Source: Priapulus caudatus
Lineage: Eukaryota > Priapulida > Priapulimorpha > Priapulimorphida > Priapulidae
DNA: 64,000 nt
Direction of reading: 5' to 3'
Assembly (NCBI RefSeq): GCF_000485595.1
Contig: NW_014577092.1
Location: forward strand, 669,040-733,039
A program made the position numbers and the translations under genes. The notes beneath the pieces are model-generated. The model worked only from the letters and a program-made list of their open reading frames with translations, was not told the origin of the DNA and did not search any database. Shown here piece after piece: positions 1 to 9,400 of this stretch; within the stretch, counting starts at the first letter, position 1; each line of letters opens with the position of its first letter.

Positions 1-838
1 AATCGACGCAGTGTGTGACATTTACGACAGGATGTGCACATCTATGATGTGTACACAGCACTCGGGAAGGTAGGCCGAGTTGCCGTAATGTGCTTTTTAG
101 TAAAACTTTAATTAGCTTACACAAACCTATCGCGTTCATAGCAACAAACTTATTCAATTTTCTAACTAATACTCACAGCATCCTATAAACCTCCTATTAA
201 TAGAATTTATCGTATTAATTATTATTTACGAGTACTTGCGTTCGCGTGAGTAGTTTTGATTTTAATGCTATATTTCACTTAATTCACGTTATAAATTACT
301 CAACATCATTGACAATTGAGTTCAAAGCAGGTCGACAAATATTTCTTATTTTCTTATCGTACAATTTATCTCACGATTGCCATGAACAGTGCGGCGCTAT
401 CGTGTAGGAAGGTTTGTGCAAACGGGCGTAGTGTACAATATAGACAGATTTATTATTAACTAGACGTTTTGCAACTCTACAAGTGACTATAGCGAGTTGA
501 GGCGATACAACCCAATGGGAAGGAGGGTGGATAACTGTACTGTAACAGTGTAAAATTAAGCTCGTGTACTATAAGACTTAATAATCAAATGAATAGCAAT
601 TCGAAGACTTCTATCAGCGCAGTTCTGCGAGAGAATGTCTCTGCATTTGGTACGTTTGGCTAGCGCCGACCAAGGACAAATGTCAAAATTCTACGTAATT
701 GCGGAAGAGTTGTGTCAGAGTTGCAAATGGAGCTTGATACATAGTCGGCAAGTAAAAGGGTAATAGCGCCTGAAACGCACTAACGTAACGCCTAACGTAA
801 ATATGCGAACCCACGCACGCACACACGCATGCTCGCAC
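1..838. other. Intronic sequence, no feature seen
   Basis: On the minus strand this lies downstream of exon E8 of the adenylyl cyclase gene. It is AT-leaning sequence without a readable exon, RNA gene or clear repeat. The next cyclase exon (TM8 onwards) was looked for and not found here, so the gene is expected to continue beyond position 1. Confidence 0.5.
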
Positions 839-843
839 GCACG

Positions 844-894
<51 letters not shown>

Positions 895-900
895 ACACGC
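839..900. repeat. (CA)n/(GCAC)n microsatellite
   Basis: An uninterrupted CA run with GCAC flanks. It directly precedes a dispersed repeat unit; the second copy of that unit is also preceded by a CA tract, so the tract is probably part of the composite element. Confidence 0.9.
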
Positions 901-918
901 TCGCGCACACCTACGCGA

Positions 919-1250
919 TGTACAGGTGTATTTCACTGTGTGAAGCAAAATGTCAGTACATCGTTATAACTTGTGTGTGTTTGGGTACCATTTTGCCTGC
1001 GATACGTCCGCATTTACTCTGAAAATATTGTTGAAGAAATTGAGTGTGCTCTGCTCGTTCGAACTCCATGCCACTGTTTGTTTTACCGCGGCAATACGAT
1101 ATCCATTCCAGACCCAATGTTATTCTGGAGAATTTTACCATTATATTCGTGTGCTTGCACATGTGCATTAAATACATAAGCGCAATCGTTGAAAAGTAGA
1201 AAAAAATGGCCGTAAACTGTCCTGCGGATTACATCAATTCAACAGAGCGT
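919..1250 (+). repeat. Dispersed repeat unit R, copy 1
   Basis: About 330 bp beginning GATGTACAGGTGTATTTCAC and ending near CAATTCAACAGAGCG. It is nearly identical to 7796-8125, and its last 110 bp recur at 1825-1935 across an N gap. Both full copies are preceded by a CA microsatellite. The 7.8 kb copy and the 1825 fragment are followed by the 31-bp TTAGTAGGAACC minisatellite. This order (microsatellite, unique core, minisatellite) resembles non-autonomous elements with a tandem-repeat core, such as bivalve pearl-type elements. No terminal inverted repeat or transposase was seen, so the class is open. Confidence 0.7.
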
Positions 1251-1286
1251 GGAGGAGAGCGAAGGAAGCGATGAGAGCGACGAGAG

Positions 1287-1317
<31 letters not shown>

Positions 1318-1391
1318 TAGCAGAGAGAGAGAGAGAGAGATAGCAGATAGAGATAGAGATAGAGATATGAGATTAGAGGAGAGAGAGAGAC

Positions 1392-1422
<31 letters not shown>

Positions 1423-1759
1423 TAGAGAGAAAAGAGAGAGAGAGAGAGAGCGAGGGAGAGCAGAGAGAGATAGAAAGGGAGGAGGGAGGCTCGACGGACG
1501 GGGAGAGAGATGAGAGAGGAAAGAGAGAGATAGAGCGAGAGCGAGAGAGAGCGAGAGAGAGAGGAAGAGAGAGAGAGAGAGAGAGCGAGAGGAGAGAGGA
1601 GGAGAGAGGGAGCGAGAGAGAGAGAGAGGATAGAAAGAGGAACAGAGAGCGAGGGAGAGAGAGAGAGAGAGAGTGGGCAGAGAGAGAGAGAGAGAAAGAG
1701 AGAGAAGAGAGAGAGCGAAGAGAGAGAGAAGAGAGAGACGAGAGAGAGAGAGAGGGAGA

Positions 1760-1808
<49 letters not shown>

Positions 1809-1824
1809 TGAGGANNNNNNNNNN
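1251..1824. repeat. GA-rich tract ending in a 10-N gap
   Basis: Some 560 bp of almost pure purine (GA)n with interruptions, followed by ten N at 1815-1824. The sequence after the gap (1825-1935) repeats 1139-1250, so the two contig ends overlap and the GA tract together with the gap looks like a failed join. Open frames on either strand here are low-complexity artefacts. Confidence 0.85.
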
Positions 1825-1935
1825 ATTATATTCGTGTGCTTGCACATGTGCATTAAATGCATAAGCGCAATCGTTGAAAAGTAGAAAAAAATGGCCGTAA
1901 ACTGACCTGCGGATTACATCAATTCAACAGAGCGA
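1825..1935 (+). repeat. Duplicate of 1139-1250 after the N gap
   Basis: This 110 bp matches the end of repeat unit R immediately upstream of the GA tract with only two or three differences. It either marks an unmerged contig overlap or a real local duplication; the abutting N run favours the former. Confidence 0.8.
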
Positions 1936-1959
1936 TTATCCAAAGATAAAAATATCACC

Positions 1960-2160
1960 AAGTAGTAGGACACCTATAAGAACACTGCACTGTTTAGTGG
2001 GCGGGGGGCGGGCATACAACACAAATCACACTGGTTAGTAGGAACCTACAAGAACAGCAAACTGATTAGTAGGAACCTATAAGAACAGCATACTGATTAG
2101 TAGGGACCTATAAGAACACCACAGTGGTTAGTAGGAAACACCCGCCGATACCCTGCATTT
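1960..2160 (+). repeat. 31-bp minisatellite, short array
   Basis: About six units of the consensus GGTTAGTAGGAACCTATAAG followed by AACACCACAGT. The same array is much longer at 8126-9400. Read on the gene strand (minus), each good unit contains the branch-point consensus TACTAAC and, about 20 nt later, TTCTTATAG followed by G, the layout of a compact 3' splice site. It lies in the intron after E8. Confidence 0.85.
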
Positions 2161-2694
2161 GAGTACGGAACCTATACAGGACGAGCACCCACACACGTGG
2201 GTTGCCAGCTAGGCCGCTATAGAGAGAGAGAGAGAGAGAGAAAGAGACTAGACTGGTATGGATTTTACTGGACTATACTAATATGGTTTGGATTAGCATA
2301 CATAGACTAGACGGAGTGGCATCCACACTATTGCCCATTATAAAAGTAGACGAAATGGAAGTTGGCAAAATGTGAAGTAGGCGAAATGGGAGTAGGTGAA
2401 ATGGGAGTAGGCCAACTGGGATGTTACCCTGACAACAGCCCTCTGGTTATTAAAGATGTCTTCCCACGCACATTTTTGTAACAAACCACTGTAAAAACGC
2501 AAGTAAATAACTCGCTGCACTTTAACTGAACGTTATCTTTAAAAAAAACGGTAAAAATATGTATCAAGCCTATATTTGCTCAACGAAAAAACAACTCGAA
2601 AATCGCTATTCGCCGCGGTTCTGAACATAATGGCGGTTCTGTGTAAAAGCTCCTTTATTGATGAGCCTTTGTAAGAAAGATTGCGAGTACATAC

Positions 2695-2792
2695 CTTGGC
2701 AGGATGATGAGCTGCACGGCCCACATGAGCAGGAATATGATCACGGAACATCCCATGTAAGACTTGAACATCTGGTCGCGCTCTATACTGTA
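2695..2792 (-). CDS. ADCY5/6-like: Adenylyl cyclase exon E8: start of second membrane domain (TM7)
   Basis: A 98-nt exon with acceptor TATGCTTTTGCAG and donor AAG|GTATGT. It opens in phase 0, exactly continuing E7: EEK joins YSIERDQMFK. The tail is a hydrophobic helix (SVIIFLLMWAVQLIILP) equivalent to TM7, which begins the second six-helix bundle of class III transmembrane cyclases. It ends in phase 2 and the next exon is not in the window. The charged YS-IERDQ segment occupies the place of the KYS-QVDDRFG segment of vertebrate ADCY5/6 and differs from it, so the exon is assigned by splice phase, order and topology more than by identity. Confidence 0.88.
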
Positions 2793-3059
2793 CTGCAAAA
2801 GCATAAAAAACGCGAGGCACATGTAACAATGTAAAATGCACAGTACATGATATGTAAATGTATTATGTAATTTATTATGAGGCAATGTAAAATGCTCCCT
2901 GCAACAAACGCTGTTGCTACGTTTAATCGTGATATGGCAAAATTACAGCAGTCCAGCAACATTGCGCTGATATTAGCACTGCATTGCGGGGCCCTCCCTA
3001 CAAAAAAGGGTAGGTATGTGCCACTTGAGAGATGGAATTGGGGGGCTCCGGTACTAACT

Positions 3060-3440
3060 CAGCACATCAAAATAGGGAGCTCCAGAACGCGCGGACAAAG
3101 GTAGGACATATGCGCAGGGACGGGAAATATGTGAGAAGGGGGTCTCCGGAACGAAAAATATGTGAAAAGGGAAGTCTCCGGTGCGGAAAAAAGTAGGACC
3201 TATGCTCCAGGACGGGAAATATGTGAAAAGGGAAGTCTCCGTGCGGAAAAAAGTAGGACCTATGCGCCGAGACGGGAAATATGTGAAAAGGGAGGTCTCC
3301 GGTGCGGAAAAAAGTAGGACCTATGCGCCGAGACGGGAAATATGTGAAAAGGGAGGTCCCCAGTGCGGACAAAAAGTCGGACCTATGCGCCGAGACGGGA
3401 AATATGTGAATGGGGAGGTCTCCGGTGCAGAAATTTTGAG
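3060..3440 (+). repeat. ~60-bp tandem repeat array
   Basis: About six units of 60-61 bp built around GGTCTCCGGTGCGGAAAAAA, GTAGGACCTATGCGCC and GAGACGGGAAATATGTGAAA. The central units differ by a few bases only. The array lies 270 bp from the acceptor of E8 in the E7-E8 intron and shows no similarity to that exon. Open frames through it are by-products of the period. Confidence 0.9.
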
Positions 3441-3753
3441 GTGAAAAAAGGGTGGGGGTCATAAACCGCGGCACATACTTACCATACAGTATATAGGAAG
3501 TACCCCCCCCCGGGATTCCGGACTAACTAACTGAGAATCACATAGCCTCGTGGCATGCTCGCCACTATACGAGTTTATACATTTTAGCTAAGTCAAATCT
3601 TATATGGTAAAACATTTAAAACCTAGTATAATTTGTTAACCGTTATACTGCAAATGTAGTAAACGTATTAGTCCGTGTCAATGCCGTATTTCAGCGTTAT
3701 TTGTTAGCTCAAAATGTTAGCATCGGATATATATCGTGGTGCATATACTGTAG

Positions 3754-4210
3754 CTAGATCCATGATAATACATTTGATTGCAGTTATTGATCAATATCAT
3801 TTACTGCCTTCTATTGAATTTCACATTCAATCATTTCACACGTAATGTTATAACTTTGATTTGCCTGGATTTTTTCGAAAATAAAACAAATGGATGCATT
3901 TATAACTAAGATTGCACTTTTAATAGACTGATATTGAATTGATATATGAACTCTTATTACAAATATTCGTTGATCGTGTTAGTCATTATATTACAAAGGG
4001 TTGTAAGGTTAGGGCGCAACTAGGGATGAGGAAATTTTTACCTTAAGTGCAATCTTAGTTATAAATGCATCCATTTGTTTTATTTTCGAAAAAATCCAGG
4101 CAAACCAAAGTTATAACATTACGTGTGAAATGATTGAATGTGAAATTCAATAGAAGGCAGTAAATGATATTGATCAATAACTGCAATCAAATGTATTATC
4201 ATGGATCTAG
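3754..4210. mobile_element. Long inverted repeat (166-bp arms), foldback/MITE-like
   Basis: Left arm 3754-3919 (starting CTAGATCCATGATAATAC) and right arm 4045-4210 are nearly perfect reverse complements, separated by a 125-bp AT-rich loop. There is no coding capacity. Terminal arms of this length with such identity suggest a recently mobile non-autonomous element or a recent inverted duplication. I could not define a target-site duplication with confidence (CTAG may belong to the termini). Confidence 0.8.
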
Positions 4211-4799
4211 CGTCTTATCTAATGAAAATAGTGATGATACTTGACAGAAAAATAGAAGGTGCTTCCGACCGCCTCTTCTCTCCCACAGTTTGTCGGGTGG
4301 GGGAAATATTATGTGGATATATGCTTCTACACAACACACTACATGCTGTGTTGTTGCTGTTGTGTATGTTATTGTGTATATCCAACACAACAACATGCAT
4401 GTTGTAGTGTATATCCTTGATGCTGTGTAGCACAGTAATTATTCCTGTAACGTGCTGCCACCTAACAGGCGATTACGGAGAAAAATAGGGAGCAAATATA
4501 AACGGATTGCGGCGCAAATATTTAGCCATCAGTAATTACGATGTTCCTGACAACGTGCCTCTGGTCATAAGGAGACGATGATGAACCCAAATGCCTCAAT
4601 TCTTTTCGTAATGCATGTAAAACAGGCAGCAAAGGGACCAGCAAGACAGGCATCGGATGGGAGATCTAGAAAGCTAGGAAGTAAGAGGAGAAATAGAGAA
4701 GACCTGTGGTAGACGGAGAGGAGGTGGACGCGCAGGATAAACAGGCAGCGTGGCAAACATCGAAAATCATGAGCAACAAAAGGTGGGTCCAACCGCTAC

Positions 4800-5311
4800 A
4801 GTCTCTTCATCTCGTACTTGCTCACGGCTGTGTGAAGGAGGGGAGAAAGGCGGGAGATAAAGGAAAGGAAGGAGAGGAAGGCCTTCCCCTTCCCCTTCTC
4901 CTCTATCTCGTGCTTGCAAACAACAGCGAGAAGAATGAGAGAAAAGAATGAGAGGAAGGGCAGAAAGGAAGGAAGGAAGGAGGAGAAGGAAGGAGGGGAA
5001 GATGTCAAGCTACCTTCTCCTCAATCTCGCGCTTGCAAAGAGAAGCTTGGATAATGAGAAGAAGAAATGAGAGGAAGCAAGGAGGAGAAGGAAGGATGGG
5101 AGAGACGTCTACCTACTATCTCGTGCTTGCAAACAGCAGGGAAAAGAATAAGAGGAAGGGCAGACAGGAAGGAAGGAGGAGAAGAAAGGAGGTGAAGACG
5201 TCAAGCTACCGTCTCCTCTATCTCGTGCTTGCAAACAGCAGAGAAAATAATGAGAGGAAAGTCAGACAGGAAGGAAGGAGGAGAAGAAAGAAGGTGAAGA
5301 CGCCAAGCTAC
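4800..5311 (-). repeat. Tandem array copied from the E7 exon end and donor site
   Basis: Five extra copies of the last ~25 nt of exon E7 (GCAAGCACGAGATAGAGGAG) occur at about 4803, 4897, 5020, 5115 and 5209, each followed on the gene strand by purine-poor intron sequence; the period is about 94-110 bp. Donor dinucleotides remain in at least the copies at 5012 (AAG|GTAGCT), 5106 and 5209 (ACG|GTAGCT). The nearest copy lies exactly 102 bp beyond the authentic donor and the frame between them is open, so its use would add 34 residues to C1b. The filler between copies is GGAAGGA/GAGAA-rich on the plus strand. Confidence 0.9.
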
Positions 5312-5462
5312 CTTCTCCTCTATCTCGTGCTTGCGGAACGTTAGTAGGAACCGGCGGCAGTGCTCGGAACGTAGTCGGTCGATGCTGCGTGCGTCGATCG
5401 CTCGGCTTAGGTACTCGTTCACCTCATCATCGGTATCCTTACCCTGCTCGGAGAAGCCCAGC
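5312..5462 (-). CDS. ADCY5/6-like: Adenylyl cyclase exon E7: C1b tail
   Basis: A 151-nt exon with acceptor TGTGTTGTCAG|G and donor GAGAAG|GTAGCT. It enters in phase 2 (AG from E6 plus G gives Arg) and leaves in phase 0. It encodes LGFSEQ, an acidic DDEVNEYL, then [20 protein letters not shown] and [12 protein letters not shown]. The [15 protein letters not shown] and FLLTF blocks are hallmark C1b residues of ADCY5/ADCY6 just before TM7, which places the gene in that class. C1b is the regulatory linker after the first catalytic domain. Its 3' end is duplicated several times in the adjoining intron. Confidence 0.95.
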
Positions 5463-5935
5463 CTGACAACACACAAGCGAGGTGTAGTCCAGCGGATAAG
5501 CACATAAAAATGGGCACATTATGCACTTTTGGGTAGAATTATGAAACTTTGCCCACTACATGAGGTCCTGAAGATTTTCTGATATAGTGCCAATTGAACC
5601 TGGTGGCGTGCAGCGCCCCCTGTCGGGTTTACGGGTATTGCGTTACCCCACTCTTCAGATTTTGGCTATAATTTCAATAATCATCAAATTTATTCAAGAG
5701 ATAGCTCAAATAAATTCGTAGATATCTATACTAATAGTACAGAAGCAAGTTATTGAGTGTAGCTATGTTTGAGTTGTAAAAGATTACGTCGAAACAGTGA
5801 AATACGGAGTAAGGAGTGCGGAAGGACTAGTGTGGGATTCACTAAACGCGCGACACTAGAGTAAGGTCGTGCGCGCAAAACTGGTTTAGCTTTGATATCG
5901 ATCACCACCGATTTGAGTAAGATCACGCGCACGTG

Positions 5936-6024
5936 TAGATACAATAATGTAACCCAACAAGAGTAAGGGTGCTGTAAAGGGAAATTGTGCCCCCTACTCT
6001 TGTTGTGTTACATTATTGTATCTA
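5936..6024. repeat. Hairpin-forming inverted repeat
   Basis: Arms 5936-5970 and 5990-6024 pair over about 34 bp with two or three mismatches, including a perfect outer 18 bp (TAGATACAATAATGTAAC). CACGTG occurs just outside both arms, so symmetry extends further with an interruption. The element is intronic and without coding capacity, probably a miniature element remnant. Confidence 0.75.
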
Positions 6025-6239
6025 GCGCACGTGCTACTCCGTGTTCGCAACTCGCACATGCAGAAACAAACACAGATGCGCTTTATGCACAAAGTTGTTT
6101 CCTTTACATCAATGTCAGTGTTTTCGTACTACATGTTAGTTTAGTTTCTATTTATATTGCATTTCTTTTCAATTATATTTCCACAGTGTTTTGTTTCATT
6201 TATCTTTGTATGTCTGCATTATTGAATACACTACACAAA

Positions 6240-6520
6240 AAGCACGCGCGCGCACATGCACACCCATCTCGCAAGTAATCACACCCACACGCACGCACAC
6301 TCACCCGCCATCAACCACTCGCACACTGGCACGCTCACATACACACACACGCACACGCACACGCACACGCTCTCTCTCTCTCTCTCACACACGCACACAC
6401 ACACACACACCAGGAAACACACACGCACGAACGCACACACGCACGCACGCACACACACACACGCGCACATGCACACGCACCACACACACCAGGAAACACG
6501 CGACAATATACATGTAACTG
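6240..6520. repeat. CA/CGCA-rich microsatellite block
   Basis: Compound (CA)n and (GCAC)n with a short CT run at 6370-6386. Multiple overlapping open frames rich in His/Thr or Val/Cys arise only from the repeat and are not genes. Confidence 0.9.
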
Positions 6521-6744
6521 CGTCTATAATGAGAATAGAGCGGCGTCGATGATACACCAATGAAACCAGCAAACGCTGCAAACAGCACGCCTCCGCCTAC
6601 CTACTCCCCGCCTGCGATTAATATATACTTACTTACGCTATCAGAGCCCAGCTGACAATTGTTACTATTATAATATTATTACTTCTGCTGTTGTTGTTGT
6701 TGTTTGTTTTGTGTGGTTGTTGTGTGTGTTCGCTTGTCGAATGA

Positions 6745-6769
6745 CAAAACTATATTTATTTATATATAT

Positions 6770-6806
<37 letters not shown>

Positions 6807-6824
6807 TATGTAATATATAATATA

Positions 6825-6855
<31 letters not shown>

Positions 6856-6905
6856 TGTGTGTGTGTGTTGTGTGGTGTGTGTGTTGTTTGCGTGTGTGTG
6901 TCACG
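6745..6905. repeat. (TA)n followed by (TG)n microsatellite
   Basis: Alternating TA tract at about 6757-6820, then TG/GTGT to about 6900. It sits about 90 bp beyond the E6 donor on the gene strand. Confidence 0.9.
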
Positions 6906-6993
6906 TAGTATGTCCGCGCACAATATATTAGGTTGTTTAGCAGCATCGGGAGTGTAGTAGTGATAGAGGCTTATACCATATTCATCCACTAAC

Positions 6994-7103
6994 CTGTTGG
7001 CCATGTTTTTGTGTCCTTTCCCCTCGTCCTCGTCAAAGCCCATCTTCTTGAGAACGCCATTCGTTCTCTGTTCTGTACTCTTTTCTGTCGATTTAACCTT
7101 ACC
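6994..7103 (-). CDS. ADCY5/6-like: Adenylyl cyclase exon E6: C1b linker
   Basis: A 110-nt exon with acceptor TTTCTTATAG|GGT and donor AACAG|GTTAGT. It starts in phase 0, continuing E5, and ends in phase 2 so that AG plus G of E7 makes Arg. The peptide begins GKVKSTEKSTEQ, includes LKKMGFDEDEGKGHK and ends NMANR. The KKMGF..K core corresponds to the KRMGFEDPKDK region of vertebrate ADCY5/6; the flanks are diverged, as is usual for C1b. The donor is a weaker GTTAGT, but perfect phase on both sides and position between E5 and E7 support it. Confidence 0.88.
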
Positions 7104-7219
7104 CTATAAGAAACAGTGCAGCGTTGTAGTGCATATGTGTGTACGGAAGCAACCTCAAAGGAAAATAACATCAATTATGCCTGATGCAACAGACATAAAA
7201 ATTACAGATGCATATACGC

Positions 7220-7372
7220 ATAGATGCATATATACACACACGCACACATATACAGGAACGCGGACACATGCATGCAGACAGCCACGCACTCACCTACTCA
7301 CCAACGCACGCACGCGCACACGCCACCGCACACGCACGCGCGCACCCAAGCACGCACGCACGCACGCACTCA

Positions 7373-7416
<44 letters not shown>

Positions 7417-7610
7417 CAGATATGCATATACACACATATACATACACGCGCACGTACTTACACATGTATGCACTCACGCACACGAACGCACAACGCGCTT
7501 ACATATGCATACGAATACATACGTGTATCACGCATACACGTTTGAACGCATGTACGCATCCACTCAGGTTTCCCAACACCACACACACAACACACACACA
7601 CACACACCAC

Positions 7611-7643
<33 letters not shown>

Positions 7644-7795
7644 CACACACACACACACACACACACACCACACACACACAACACACACACACACAACACA
7701 CCACACACCACACACAACACACACACACACAACACACATCACACACACACACCACACACACACACACCACCCACACGCCGCGCACACCTACGGCG
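7220..7795. repeat. CA/CGCA-rich microsatellite block
   Basis: Compound GCAC and CA repeats, especially pure at 7370-7420 and 7580-7780. It ends directly at repeat unit R (7796). The long His/Thr open frames across it are repeat artefacts. Confidence 0.9.
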
Positions 7796-8125
7796 ATGTA
7801 CAGGTGTATTTCACTGTGTGAAGCAAAATGTCAGTACATCGTTATAACTTGTGTTTGGGTACCATTTTGCCTGCGATACGTCCGCATTTACTCTGAAAAT
7901 ATTGTTGAAGAAATTGAGTGTGCTCTGCCTCGTTCGAACTCCATGCCACCGTTTGCTTTTACCGCGGCAATACGATATCCATTCCAGACCCAATGTTATT
8001 CTGGAGAATTTTACCATTTATTCGTGTGCTTGCACATGTGCATTAAATACATAAGCGCAATCGTTGAAAAGTAGAAAAAATGGCCGTAAACTGTCCTGGG
8101 GATTACATCAATTCAACAGAGCGAT
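7796..8125 (+). repeat. Dispersed repeat unit R, copy 2
   Basis: Near-identical to 919-1250, with small indels. It is preceded by a CA tract and followed by the 31-bp minisatellite, the same arrangement as copy 1. Sharing of both flanking repeat types suggests a composite element with a variable tandem core. Confidence 0.8.
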
Positions 8126-9400
8126 TATCAAAGATAAAAATATCACCAGTTAGTAGACACCTATAAGAACAACTGACTGTTAGTGGGGGGGGGGGCTATA
8201 CAACAAAATCACACTGGTTAGTAGGAACCTACAAGAACAGCAAACTGATTAGTAAGCGAACCCCTATAAGAACAGCATATCTGATGTAAGCTCTAGACAA
8301 CAGGTATGAGGCATTAGACCTATAAAGACACCACAGTGGTTTAGTAGGAACACTACTATAGAGATCATAGACACCACAGTGGTTAGTAGGAACCTATAAG
8401 AACACCACAGTGGTTAGTAGGAACCTATAAGAACACCACAGTGGTTTCTAGGCCTATAGAACACCTTGAAGTTAAGAACTTAAACACCACCGTGGTTAGT
8501 AGGAACCTATAAGAACACCACAGTGGTTAGTAGGAACCTATAATAACACCACCGTGGTTAGTAGGGAACCTACAGAACAGCATACTGGTTAGTAGGAACC
8601 TATAAGAACACCACAGTGGTTAGTAGGAACCTATAAGAACACCACAGTGGTTAGTAGGAACCTATAAGAACACCACAGTGATTAGTAGCAGCCTATAGAA
8701 CACCACGGTGTTAGTAGGAACTCTATAAGACAGGCTACTGATAGTACGGAGACTTAAGAACATCATTTTGCTTTGGTAGGCAAGCTATAAAAACAAGCAT
8801 ACTGAATTAGTAAGTGAACGCCTATAAGAACATCAATTTGGTTGGTAGGAACCTATAAAAACAGCATACTGATTAGTAGGAACCCATAAAAACATCACAC
8901 TGGTTAGTAGGAGCCTATAAGAACATCACACTGGTTAGTGAACACATGTAAGAACACGGCAGAGATTAACAGAGACATATAAGAACAACACGCTGGTCAG
9001 AATATACTTACAAGAATACCACACTGTTTATTGAGTACCTATACGAACAGCACACCGGTTAGTCGAGATGCACATCTAAGAAGGAAAACTGATTAAAATA
9101 GACATAAGAACAAAGCACTGATTAGTGGAGACATATAACAACACCAGTCTGGTTAGCAGGTACCTGTGAGAATAGCAGAATGCTTAGTAGCGAGCGGTAA
9201 GAACGACCCACTGATCAGTTGAAACATAAGAACAACAGGCTGGTTACCCGATACCTATATGAATACTAAAATGATTAGTAGCACGGGGTAAGAAAACTAA
9301 ACTGGATAGTAGCGAGTTCAAAGAGCGGTCCATGGGTTAGTTGAGACGGAAACTCGGTGCCATTAGTAGCAGTAGTTATTAGTAGCCAGTGGTAAGAACA
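8126..9400 (+). repeat. 31-bp minisatellite with embedded 3'-splice-site-like motif
   Basis: About 40 units around GGTTAGTAGGAACCTATAAG plus AACACCACAGT, cleanest at 8380-8700 and increasingly diverged towards 9400. It lies in the E5-E6 intron, about 1 kb upstream of the E6 acceptor on the gene strand. Reverse-complemented units read TACTAAC, then CACTGTGGTGTTCTTATAG|G. This shares CACTGT and TTCTTATAGG with the real E6 acceptor, and its GTTAGTAGGAACC 13-mer also occurs in coding exon E7 at 5340-5352. Confidence 0.9.

Noticed and set aside
1234-1862. Long Leu/Ser and Arg/Glu open frames
   Set aside because: Pure translation of GA/CT low-complexity sequence, running through N bases.
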